From Solirubrobacterales bacterium (GTDB lineage Bacteria > Actinomycetota > Thermoleophilia > Solirubrobacterales > Solirubrobacteraceae), in assembly GCA_015655225.1 (NCBI GenBank), contig JAATFK010000204.1, positions 1 through 13,708 of the forward strand: DNA of 13,708 nt, written 5' to 3'. Both the position numbers and the translations under genes were made by a program. The notes below the pieces were generated by a model, which saw only the letters and a list, made by a program, of their open reading frames with translations, was not told where the DNA came from and did no database searches. Shown here one piece after another: positions 1 to 7,589 of the stretch; within the stretch, counting starts at the first letter, position 1, and each line of letters opens with the position of its first letter.

Positions 1-1
1 C

Positions 2-1156
<1,155 letters not shown>

Positions 1157-1165
1157 GCGACGTGC

Positions 1166-1921
1166 TCAGCTGCCGCCGATTCCGATCGCGGAGCAGTTCA
1201 TGATGTCGGGGTCGTGGTCGAAGCCGCAGACGACCGTCAGCGCGACCGTCGGGCGCACGATCGAGCGGAAGACGTAGGTCTCGACGACGGCGCTGCTTCT
1301 CGGCGTCGCGTCCCACTCGGTCCCGCCCGCGATCTGCTGGATCGTGGTGGTCGAGCTGCGGCTCACCTCGATCTGCTCGCTGGTCGCGTTCGTGAAGGCG
1401 ATGATGTTCCAGGTCGTGCCGGTTCTGGCGCTGAGGCCGAGCGGCGGATAGGTGAACAGCGCCTGGCCGCCCGGGCCGCCGCTGCCGCCCAGGATCTCGC
1501 TGGCGGGCGCGAACGCGGAGGCGGGCCGGCCACCGAGCGCGTTGGCGTTCGCCGCCGTCCCGCCGGCGGGGAGGAACGCGGAGGGGGGCAGGCCGCCGAG
1601 CGCGCTCGCGTTCACCGCCGTCCCGTTCGCCGCCAGGTAGCTGCCCGCCGGCTGGTAGCGGCCCGCCGGCTGGTAGGCCGACGGCGGCTTGCCGCCGAGC
1701 TTCGCCGCGTCGGCGACGCGGCCGAGCTTGCCGACGTTGACCTCGGTGCTCGTGAGCGAGTGCTTCTTGATCTTCGCCGCCGTCACGCTGCGCGGCTTCA
1801 GCTCGGTTCCGTTGATCAGCTTCGTCTTCGCGTAGGCACCACCGCCGCCGATCACGAGGAACAGGCAGAGCGTCGAGACGACGTTGGCGTAGCTGAGGGA
1901 GGAGCGAAGTCGCGTCCACAT
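1166..1921 (-). CDS. Secreted LGG-repeat surface protein of unknown function
   Basis: 251 residues from the ATG at 1921. An in-frame GTG at 1930 is possible, but a TAnnnT hexamer (1933-1938) would put transcription start after it, so the ATG is preferred. Residues 10-31 are a hydrophobic signal segment ending GGGGAYA, a likely signal-peptidase site. Residues 37-66 (NGTELKPRSVTAAKIKKHSL) look like short beta-repeats. Residues 71-137 carry three copies of a 13-residue repeat, consensus NAxALGGxPPSAF (71-83, 104-116, 125-137), plus a doubled QPAGxY unit (84-94). A Gly-rich hinge (144-152) leads to an about 100-residue beta-rich C-terminal domain with two cysteines (C232, C243) that could form a disulfide. 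The architecture of signal, stalk-like repeats and globular tip is common in Solirubrobacterales-type surface proteins. No enzyme motif is visible. Function unknown; a stalked adhesin or coat protein is a guess. Confidence 0.8.
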   Translation of the reverse strand: MWTRLRSSLSYANVVSTLCLFLVIGGGGAYAKTKLINGTELKPRSVTAAKIKKHSLTSTEVNVGKLGRVADAAKLGGKPPSAYQPAGRYQPAGSYLAANGTAVNASALGGLPPSAFLPAGGTAANANALGGRPASAFAPASEILGGSGGPGGQALFTYPPLGLSARTGTTWNIIAFTNATSEQIEVSRSSTTTIQQIAGGTEWDATPRSSAVVETYVFRSIVRPTVALTVVCGFDHDPDIMNCSAIGIGGS

Positions 1922-1945
1922 GGTGCGCACGCAGCGTACAACCCG

Positions 1946-1973
1946 CGAACCACCGCAAGGGAGCGGTGGATCG
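1946..1973 (-). terminator. Hairpin after the aldo/keto reductase gene
   Basis: A perfect 7-bp stem (CCACCGC 1950-1956 / GCGGTGG 1963-1969) with a 6-nt loop is extended by 3 bp (CGA/TCG) after one mismatch. It lies 20-50 nt downstream of the aldo/keto reductase stop (minus strand) and just before the next gene. There is no U-tract. It may be a weak terminator or an attenuating structure separating the two genes. Confidence 0.4.
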
Positions 1974-1993
1974 GGCTCTGCACGGCTTTCAGG

Positions 1994-3124
1994 TCAGGCG
2001 TGCACGAGGTCGCGGCCCGGGTCGATCGCCCAGCGGGTCGCGAGGGACCGCAACTGCTCGTCGAGCGGCCAGCGATCGGCGAGCGCCGGGCCCTCGTGCT
2101 CGGGCGTCGCGCCCTTCAGGCTCATCGACCCGAAGTTGTCGCCGAGCGCGCGCAGCTCCGCGACCTCCTCGGCGCTCAGCAGCAGCTCGCGCGGGAGGCT
2201 CGCCAGCTCGGCGCGCTTCGCCTCGACCGGCAGCGCGTCCGGGCCCGACTCCTGCAGCAGCGTCGGCACGACGCAGGCGACCTGCTCGTGCGCGAGGTTC
2301 CACTGGCAGGCGAGCTGGAGCAGCGTCAGCCCGTGACGATCGGCGATCGCGCGCATCGGCTCGATCTTCGTCAGTCCCGCCTCGATCCAGCCGGCCGGGC
2401 GGAAGGCGCGGTGGTCTCTCCCCTGCAGCTCGTGGCCGGGACGCATGTCGCCGCCGAAGAGGCCGCCGTAGTCGACCACGCGCGTGATCACCTGCACGTA
2501 GTGTCTGGCGGCGGCCGGCAGCGCCAGCTCGCCCGGCCACGGCTCGAGCGGGTTGAGGATCAGCATCGCCCAGTCGATCCGGTCGCCGAAGCGCTCGAAG
2601 CAGTCGATCACGTCGAGCGTGAAGCCGTTCGCGGGGCCGGGGGCGACGCCCAGCAGGTCGGTCAGGCCGCCGTCGCGCAGCGCCGCCATCCCGTCCCAGA
2701 CGGCCTCGCTGGTGTAGCCGGTGCGGTCGGGGTTGTGCAGCATCAGCAGGTCGAAGCGGTCGGCGCCGATCCGCTCCAGGCTCGTCTCGGTCGCGCGGCG
2801 CAGGTAGTCGGCGTAGCCTCCGGGGCCGCGCAGGCGGGGGTCGGTGAAGCGGGGGAAGCCCTTCGAGCCCTCGCGCTCGCCCTCGTAGAAGTCGTGGCCG
2901 ACGGCGCCGACCAGCACGTACTCGTCGCGCGGGATCCCGGCGAGCGCGCGGCCGAGCATCCGGTCGGCGTCGCCGCTGCCGTAGGCGTCGGCGGTGATGA
3001 CCGTGCGGATGTCCGCGTCGGGCCGCAGGAGGGCGAGCATCCGCTCGTCGTCGACCGGCTCGCCGAAGTGCATGAAGCGGCCGCCGCTCCAGGTGCCGAC
3101 GGCCGTCTGAGTGGGATGCGCCAT
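1994..3124 (-). CDS. Aldo/keto reductase family protein lacking the usual catalytic lysine
   Basis: 376 residues. The N-terminus (GTWSGGRF, then ITADAYGSGDADRMLGRAL at 43-61) matches the first strands of the AKR TIM barrel, with the tetrad Asp (D46) and Tyr (Y48). The tetrad His is in LLMLHNPD (H130). The tetrad Lys, normally in a 'LATKVG'-like strand, aligns with A74 in LVGAVGHDF, so the classic Asp-Tyr-Lys-His set is incomplete. Barrel strands continue through GLTDLLGVAPGP, LLLAC-type helices and CVVPTL near 280. A C-terminal extension (about 330-376) is Trp- and Glu-containing. AKRs normally reduce carbonyls with NADPH in the cytoplasm. This protein may catalyse something else, use K88 instead, or only bind ligand. 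Start ATG at 3124 has TATCCT 9 nt upstream. It is 32 bp downstream of the secreted Ig-like gene. Fold assignment is firm; activity is uncertain. Confidence 0.88.
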   Translation of the reverse strand: MAHPTQTAVGTWSGGRFMHFGEPVDDERMLALLRPDADIRTVITADAYGSGDADRMLGRALAGIPRDEYVLVGAVGHDFYEGEREGSKGFPRFTDPRLRGPGGYADYLRRATETSLERIGADRFDLLMLHNPDRTGYTSEAVWDGMAALRDGGLTDLLGVAPGPANGFTLDVIDCFERFGDRIDWAMLILNPLEPWPGELALPAAARHYVQVITRVVDYGGLFGGDMRPGHELQGRDHRAFRPAGWIEAGLTKIEPMRAIADRHGLTLLQLACQWNLAHEQVACVVPTLLQESGPDALPVEAKRAELASLPRELLLSAEEVAELRALGDNFGSMSLKGATPEHEGPALADRWPLDEQLRSLATRWAIDPGRDLVHA

Positions 3125-3156
3125 GGTCCGTCGAGGATACGACAGACGGGCGCGGG

Positions 3157-3990
3157 TCAGCTGGCTGGGGGCGCCACTGCCGCCGGCGGGGCGACGACGT
3201 CGAACTCGGCCGTCAGGCCGTCGGCGAGGAGCCGGTAGTGCCCGGGCGTGAGGTTCGGGTAGACGAGCGCTCTGCCGACATAGGGCTGACCCGGCGGGAC
3301 GACCAGCTCGATCGCCGGAAACGCGATCGGCGGATCAGCCACGACACCGGTCCAGACGCCGTCGACCAGCTCCTGCAACGCGTAGCCGACACCGGCGTAC
3401 AGGCAGGCGCCGGCCGGGCCAGAGATCGTGTAGGTGAGCACGTCGCCCGGAGCTGCGGTCGCCCGGTCGAGCGTGAGGACGGTGGGGAACGACGGCGACG
3501 CACAGGGAGAGCCCGGCGGCAGCGGCGAGGCTGGCACCGGCGGCACGCCCACCGGCGGCGCCGGGGTGCCGTGCGCGCCCGGCACGGCGATCGCGCTGCG
3601 ATACGTTCTCCCGCCCGCGCGCAGCGTCAGCGTGTAGCGGGCGCCGAGCAGGGACGGCAGCCGCATCAGGACGCGGCCGTGACGCAGGCGCCCGGTCGCC
3701 ACCAGCCGCGGGCCGAAGTCGCCGGCAGCGACCTCGTCGAGCCGGAGGGTCACCACGTGGCGGCGGGCGCGTCTCGGATCGCTCGCCTTCACCCGCACGA
3801 CCAGGAGCGTGCCGGCGGGGAGCGTCGTCGACGCCTTGCTGACGGGCCAGGTGACGGTGAAGCCGAGGCGCGCCAGTGCCGCCGCGTTCGGCAGCTGGTT
3901 CGCGGGCGCGGCCGCTTCCGCGACGGTCGGCGCGAGCGCGAACGCGCTCGTCAGGCCGATCAGGGCGAGGATCCGGTTCGAGAAACGCAT
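3157..3990 (-). CDS. Secreted protein with Pro-rich linker and Ig-like C-terminal domain
   Basis: 277 residues from the ATG at 3990; the frame is open to another ATG at 4041. The inner start is preferred because it gives a compact signal peptide (MRFSNRILALIGL...PTVAEA, cleavage near residues 26-28), whereas the outer start adds 17 charged residues. Residues about 41-137 form a beta-rich domain with Arg-rich strands. Residues 138-165 are a Pro/Gly/Ala linker. Residues 168-265 resemble a bacterial Ig-like fold (LTLDRATAAPGDVLTYTIS ... ELVDGVWTGV ... LTPGHYRLLA), recalling Big_14-type domains. C163 and C196 may pair. The C-terminus is Pro/Ala-rich, with no LPXTG motif or anchor helix, so the protein is probably exported and released or loosely associated. 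No catalytic motif is seen. It sits 64 bp after the epimerase gene and 32 bp before the reductase gene. Function unknown. Confidence 0.78.
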   Translation of the reverse strand: MRFSNRILALIGLTSAFALAPTVAEAAAPANQLPNAAALARLGFTVTWPVSKASTTLPAGTLLVVRVKASDPRRARRHVVTLRLDEVAAGDFGPRLVATGRLRHGRVLMRLPSLLGARYTLTLRAGGRTYRSAIAVPGAHGTPAPPVGVPPVPASPLPPGSPCASPSFPTVLTLDRATAAPGDVLTYTISGPAGACLYAGVGYALQELVDGVWTGVVADPPIAFPAIELVVPPGQPYVGRALVYPNLTPGHYRLLADGLTAEFDVVAPPAAVAPPAS

Positions 3991-4018
3991 GTGGACATCC
4001 AACCAGACGGAGCGCGGA

Positions 4019-4032
4019 CGCGACAAGTCGCG
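4019..4032. promoter_or_regulatory. Inverted repeat upstream of the secreted Ig-like gene
   Basis: CGCGAC-aa-GTCGCG is a 6-bp inverted repeat with a 2-nt centre in the 64-bp gap between the epimerase stop and the next start on the minus strand. The loop is too small for a good RNA hairpin, so a protein-binding site is more likely if it is functional. It is short and could be chance in such GC-rich DNA. Confidence 0.22.
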
Positions 4033-4054
4033 ATCACGCATCGGTAACGCCCGC

Positions 4055-5089
4055 TCAGCGCAGCAGCTGTCCCAGCCGCGCCTCGGCGATCGTCGCCCGC
4101 AGCGTCTCGCGCGCGCCGTGGCGCGGTCGCCAGCGCAGCACGCGCCGCGCCTTCGCCGTGTCCATCAGCACCGGCACCCGCAGCGCGTTGATCCACTGCG
4201 CGCTCTCGGGGACGAACGGCAGCCGCGCGACCGCCTCGCCGGCGAGGTCGACGGCCAGCTCCGGCACCGGGATCGCGTACCAGCCGAGGTCGTGCGCGAG
4301 GTCCCGCGCGGTCAGCGTCCCGGGGCCGGCGATGTTGTAGACGCCCGGCGTGCCGCGCCCGAGCGTCGCGGCGCGCAGCGCGGTCGCCACGTCGTCGTGG
4401 TGCACGAGCTGGAACGCGACGCCGTTGTCGGGGATCACCGGCTTCAGCACCGGCACCGACTCGAGCAGGCGCCGCACCGCCGACGGCATCCGCTCGCCCA
4501 GCTGGACGTACGGGATGCTCCCGATCAGCATCAGCGCGTCGGGGCCGGCGACGATGCACGGCCGCAGGACGTAGACGTCGGTCGCGCTGCCGGCCGTCTG
4601 CTCCGCCAGCAGCCGTTCGACGGCGGCCTTCGCGGCCGAGTACGGGTGGGACTCGGTTCCCCGCGGCGGGATGTCCTCGGTCAGCAGCGGCGGGTTGTCG
4701 TCGTGGAAGCCGTACGCCGCCACCGACGAGGTGTAGACGAGCCGCCGCACGCCCGCCCGGACGGCCGCCGAGAAGACCGTGCGGGAGCCGTCGAGGTTCA
4801 CGCGCCCGCCGTCCTCGCCACCGGCCGTCATCACCGCGAACGCGAGGTGGACGACCACGTCGGCGCCCGCCACGAGCTGGTCGACCGCGTCGCGGTCGAG
4901 CACGTCGCCCTGCGTGTAGCTCGTCTTGCGCCAGCCCTCCGCCGCCGGCTCGATCGCGCGGCGGCCGAAGGCGCGCACGGCGGTCACCTCGGGCGTGCGC
5001 TCCAGCAGTCGCACGAACGCGCGGCCGAGCTCGCCGCTGGGACCGGTGACGGCGACGGTCAGGCCGTCGCGCGCGTCCGCTCCCGCCAC
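4055..5089 (-). CDS. NAD(P)-dependent epimerase/dehydratase (extended SDR family)
   Basis: 344 residues from a GTG at 5089, only 4 bp after the Nudix stop, so translational coupling is likely. The Rossmann nucleotide-binding motif GPSGELG is at 16-22 (GxxGxxG), immediately after the first beta strand (LTVAVT). The catalytic Ser lies in VYTSSVAAYG (S121/S122), and the YxxxK motif is Y150-K154 in HPYSAAK. VHLAFAV at 80-86 is the NAD-contacting strand. Extended SDRs of this kind act on nucleotide sugars, sterols or related hydroxy/keto substrates in the cytoplasm; the C-terminal substrate-binding half (about 180-344) gives no recognisable specificity. No TM segment. All catalytic residues are intact, so it should be an active oxidoreductase or epimerase. 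Substrate unknown. Confidence 0.9.
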   Translation of the reverse strand: MAGADARDGLTVAVTGPSGELGRAFVRLLERTPEVTAVRAFGRRAIEPAAEGWRKTSYTQGDVLDRDAVDQLVAGADVVVHLAFAVMTAGGEDGGRVNLDGSRTVFSAAVRAGVRRLVYTSSVAAYGFHDDNPPLLTEDIPPRGTESHPYSAAKAAVERLLAEQTAGSATDVYVLRPCIVAGPDALMLIGSIPYVQLGERMPSAVRRLLESVPVLKPVIPDNGVAFQLVHHDDVATALRAATLGRGTPGVYNIAGPGTLTARDLAHDLGWYAIPVPELAVDLAGEAVARLPFVPESAQWINALRVPVLMDTAKARRVLRWRPRHGARETLRATIAEARLGQLLR

Positions 5090-5093
5090 CGGC

Positions 5094-5732
5094 TCAGCCG
5101 CGCCGGCGCTGGTCGTAGCCGGGCTCGCCCGGCAGCACGATCCGCGAGATCTCGCCGTCGCTCACGACGCGCGGCGTGACGGTGCGGATCTCCTGCCCGA
5201 ACGCGTAGGCCAGCAGCTCGTTCGCGCTGCCGAAGCTCGACAGCTGCTCGAGGTGCTTGATCGTCGGGAAGAAGAGCTGCAGCTCGCCCGTGCGCTGCGC
5301 CTCCAGCGCCGCGGCCGGCGTGCTCCAGCGCCAGTCGACGCACTCGCCGCCGTCGACGCGGGGCTGCGCGCCGAGCGGCGCGGGCGTCAGGAAGAACCAG
5401 GTGTCGAAGCGGATCGTCACCTCCGGCGGCGTGATCCAGCGCGAGAAGGGGATCAGCTGGTCGCTGTCGACCCGCACGCCGGCTTCCTCGGCCAGCTCCC
5501 GGACGGCCGCCCAGCGGACCGCCTGCTCGCCCTCGCCGTCGGCCGGGTCGACGGCGCCGCCGGGGAAGACCCAGGCGCCGCCCATGAAGCGGGAGGCCGG
5601 GTTGCGCCGCACCAGCAGCACCTCGAGGGCGCGGTCGGCGCCGCGCAGGACGATCACGGTCGCGGCGGTGCGGGGTCGCACCGGCGGGCCGTCGTGCAGC
5701 TCGGCCCCGCGTTCTGGCTGCGCCGCCTCCAT
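5094..5732 (-). CDS. NUDIX hydrolase (NUDT19-like subfamily)
   Basis: 212 residues from the ATG at 5732. Residues 22-60 form the first strands (AATVIVLRGADRALEVLLVRR), followed by GGAWVFPGGAVDPAD and the core RELAEEAGV. The metal-binding REUxEE part of the Nudix box is intact, but the spacing before it (GGAVDPADGEGEQAVRWAAV) does not fit Gx5Ex7REU exactly, as in NUDT19/NUDT8-like proteins, where this loop varies. SRWITPPEVTIRFDTWFFL is also typical of that group. Such enzymes hydrolyse nucleoside-diphosphate-linked substrates, in some cases acyl-CoA; the substrate here is not predictable. It is the first gene of the minus-strand run and is divergent from rubredoxin. TAGGGT lies 6 nt before the ATG with no Shine-Dalgarno sequence, suggesting a leaderless message. 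Confidence 0.9.
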   Translation of the reverse strand: MEAAQPERGAELHDGPPVRPRTAATVIVLRGADRALEVLLVRRNPASRFMGGAWVFPGGAVDPADGEGEQAVRWAAVRELAEEAGVRVDSDQLIPFSRWITPPEVTIRFDTWFFLTPAPLGAQPRVDGGECVDWRWSTPAAALEAQRTGELQLFFPTIKHLEQLSSFGSANELLAYAFGQEIRTVTPRVVSDGEISRIVLPGEPGYDQRRRG

Positions 5733-5738
5733 GCCCGA

Positions 5739-5744
5739 ACCCTA
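5739..5744 (-). promoter_or_regulatory. Candidate -10 element, leaderless start of the Nudix gene
   Basis: TAGGGT on the minus strand fits the actinobacterial TAnnnT -10 pattern. It ends 6 nt before the ATG, so transcription would begin at or beside the start codon. No purine-rich ribosome-binding site is present. No clear -35 is visible. Confidence 0.4.
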
Positions 5745-5783
5745 CCGTGCGCGGCGGACTCGGATCGAGGCGCCGCTTCGCGG

Positions 5784-5789
5784 TACCCT
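5784..5789 (+). promoter_or_regulatory. Candidate -10 element for the rubredoxin operon
   Basis: TACCCT fits TAnnnT and ends 8 nt before the rubredoxin ATG, whose upstream sequence (GCCCCGCC) has no Shine-Dalgarno match. This suggests a very short or absent leader. It shares the 65-bp divergent region with the Nudix promoter. Confidence 0.35.
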
Positions 5790-5797
5790 GCCCCGCC

Positions 5798-5980
5798 ATG
5801 AGCACTAGTGAGACGATCGAGAAGTGGATCTGCGAGTCGTGCGGGTTCATCTACGACCCCGCCGACGGCGACCCGGACGGCGGGATCCCGCCGGGGACGG
5901 CCTTCGCCGACATCCCGGAGACCTGGTTCTGTCCGGTCTGCGGCGCGCGCAAGCGCGACTTCGTCCCGTACGAGGACTAG
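5798..5980 (+). CDS. Rubredoxin
   Basis: 60 residues, the normal length for a one-iron rubredoxin. The four iron ligands are C12 and C15 (WICESCGFIYD) and C45 and C48 (FCPVCGARK), with the conserved Asp/Gly/Pro-rich middle (DPDGGIPPGTAFADIPETW). The frame is open to a GTG at 5747, but the added 17 Arg-rich residues are not part of the family, so the ATG at 5798 is chosen. Rubredoxins are cytoplasmic single-electron carriers that in actinobacteria often serve alkane hydroxylases or other oxygenases; no such partner is in view. The TAG stop is 7 bp before the TTG start of the next gene, so the two are probably co-transcribed. Confidence 0.96.
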   Translation: MSTSETIEKWICESCGFIYDPADGDPDGGIPPGTAFADIPETWFCPVCGARKRDFVPYED

Positions 5981-5982
5981 GA
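5979..5982 (+). promoter_or_regulatory. Ribosome-binding site deciding the TTG start
   Basis: AGGA overlaps the rubredoxin TAG and lies 5 nt before the TTG at 5988. This spacing supports TTG over the upstream in-frame starts that overlap the rubredoxin gene. Confidence 0.5.
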
Positions 5983-5987
5983 CGAGT

Positions 5988-7544
5988 TTGGAGGCTCCCG
6001 CCGACGCGCCCGCGGCGGAGCGGGAGCCGGTCCTGACACCGCTGCGGCCGTCCGTGCCGCAGCGGCGCATCCAGGCGCTGGCGGCGGTCGTCGGCGCCGC
6101 CTCGCTGGGGATCGAGATCTCGGCGACCCGCCTGCTGGCGCCCTGGTTCGGCGACTCGACGCTGATCTGGGCGAACACGATCGCGACCGTCCTGGTCGCG
6201 CTCTCGGGCGGCTACTGGCTCGGCGGCCGGCTCGCCGACCGCGACCCGTCGGTCGCCGGCCTCAGCCGGCTCGTGCTCGGCGCCGCCGTCCTGCTCGCGA
6301 TCGTCCCGTTCGTCGCGGGGCCGTTCCTGCGCGTCTCGGTGCACGCGCTCGACCACATCTCGGCCGGCGCGTTCGTCGGCTCGCTGCTCGCCGTGCTGGT
6401 GCTGATCGCGGCGCCGATGCTGGTGCTCGGGACGGTCGCGCCCTACGCCGTCCGGCTGGTCGTCACGTCGGTCGAGGAGGCGGGGCGCGTGACCGGCCGC
6501 CTCTACGCGATCTCGACGCTCGGCTCGCTCGCCGGCGTCTTCCTCAGCGCGCTCCTGCTGATCCCGTTCGCGGGGACGCGCCGCACGTTCCTCGTCTTCG
6601 CGCTCGCGCTCGCGCTCGTCGCGTGCGTCTCGCTGCCGCGCCTCCTGCTCGTCGTCCCGCTCGCGATCGCCGGCCTGATCGCGCTCCCGACCGGGATCGT
6701 GAAGGCCGGCGGCGGCGTCGTGATCTGGGAGCGCGAGACGCTCTACCAGTACGCCCGCGTCGTGCAGGAGCCCGACGGCCAGCGCCAGCTCCAGCTCAAC
6801 GAGGGCCAGGCGGTGCACTCGGTCTACACGCCCGGCGAGTGGCTCACCGGCAACTACTGGGACGAGTTCCTGACGCTCCCGCTCGCGGCCGCCCCGCACC
6901 CGCCGGGCTCGGTCGCGATCCTCGGCGACGCGGCCGGCACGACCGCGCGCGCCTACGGCCACTACTTCCCCGACACGCGCGTCGACGGAGTCGAGCTGGA
7001 CGGCGCGCTGACGAAGGTCGGCAAGCAGCTGTTCGACCTGCGCGGGCCGAACCTCCACCTGCACACCGCCGACGCGCGGCCGTACCTGCTCTCGACCTCA
7101 CGCAGATGGGACGCGATCTTCGTCGACGCCTACCGGCAGCCGTACGTGCCGTTCTACCTCACGACGAAGGAGTTCTTCACGCTCGTGAGAAAGCACCTCA
7201 ACCCGGGCGGGGAGGTGCTCGTCAACGTCGGGCACCCGAGCGAGTCGACGTCCCTGGAGAAGGTGCTGAGCGCGACGCTCGGGGCGGTCTTCCCGCACGT
7301 CGCGCGCGATCCGAGCGAGGACGTCAACACGATCCTGATCGCGAGCGACGCGTCGCTCTCCGCGACGAACGTGCTGACCGCGATCCCGGCGCTGCCGAGG
7401 CCGCTGTTGCCGGTCGCGCTCGCGACCGCGCGCCGGATCGCGCCGGCGCTGAGAGGGGGCGAGGTCTACACCGACGACCGCGCCCCCGTCGAGTGGCTGA
7501 TCGACGGCTCGATCCTGCAGGTCGCGGCCGACGGCAGACGCTGA
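5988..7544 (+). CDS. Membrane-anchored spermidine-synthase-like protein
   Basis: 518 residues from TTG at 5988. The frame is open back to 5808, but that part runs inside rubredoxin in another frame and is low-complexity Arg/Ser. Residues 28-50, 60-83, 93-120, 127-158, 172-194, 200-216 and 218-238 are hydrophobic, giving about seven membrane segments. Residues 245-500 are a cytoplasmic Rossmann-type domain of the spermidine synthase/methyltransferase fold: LNEGQAVHSVY (270-280), ILGDAAGTTARAYG (311-324), VDGVELD (332-338), TADARPYL (360-367) and IFVDAY (377-382), whose Asp matches the catalytic Asp region. The glycine-rich cofactor loop reads LGDAAG instead of the usual GGGDG, so aminopropyl transfer from decarboxylated SAM is doubtful. 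Similar membrane-fused proteins are widespread but poorly characterised. Co-transcribed with rubredoxin; whether they cooperate is unknown. Confidence 0.87.
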   Translation: MEAPADAPAAEREPVLTPLRPSVPQRRIQALAAVVGAASLGIEISATRLLAPWFGDSTLIWANTIATVLVALSGGYWLGGRLADRDPSVAGLSRLVLGAAVLLAIVPFVAGPFLRVSVHALDHISAGAFVGSLLAVLVLIAAPMLVLGTVAPYAVRLVVTSVEEAGRVTGRLYAISTLGSLAGVFLSALLLIPFAGTRRTFLVFALALALVACVSLPRLLLVVPLAIAGLIALPTGIVKAGGGVVIWERETLYQYARVVQEPDGQRQLQLNEGQAVHSVYTPGEWLTGNYWDEFLTLPLAAAPHPPGSVAILGDAAGTTARAYGHYFPDTRVDGVELDGALTKVGKQLFDLRGPNLHLHTADARPYLLSTSRRWDAIFVDAYRQPYVPFYLTTKEFFTLVRKHLNPGGEVLVNVGHPSESTSLEKVLSATLGAVFPHVARDPSEDVNTILIASDASLSATNVLTAIPALPRPLLPVALATARRIAPALRGGEVYTDDRAPVEWLIDGSILQVAADGRR

Positions 7545-7563
7545 GTTGAGCTGAGCGCCGCCG

Positions 7564-7579
7564 CCGGCCGCGCGGCCGG
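7564..7579. terminator. Bidirectional terminator-like palindrome
   Basis: A perfect 16-bp palindrome (CCGGCC-gcgc-GGCCGG) lies in the 45-bp gap between the convergent stops of the spermidine-synthase-like gene and the Asp-rich protein gene. It could fold as a GC hairpin on either strand. There is no U-tract, which is usual in GC-rich actinobacteria. Confidence 0.5.
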
Positions 7580-7589
7580 GGCCGGGTCG

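Noticed and set aside
1214..3238. 674-codon plus-strand open frame
   Set aside because: It is antisense to the secreted LGG protein and the reductase, has an Arg/Ala/Gly low-complexity translation, and arises from GC-rich codon bias on the opposite strand.
3809..5179. 456-codon plus-strand open frame
   Set aside because: Antisense to the epimerase and the Ig-like protein; both of those have clear domains, while this translation is Arg/His-rich with no motif.
5808..5987. Upstream extension of the spermidine-synthase-like frame
   Set aside because: It lies within rubredoxin in a shifted frame, is Arg/Ser-rich, and a TTG with AGGA fits the start better.
5847..7064. 405-codon minus-strand open frame
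   Set aside because: Antisense shadow of the spermidine-synthase-like gene, with charged low-complexity translation.
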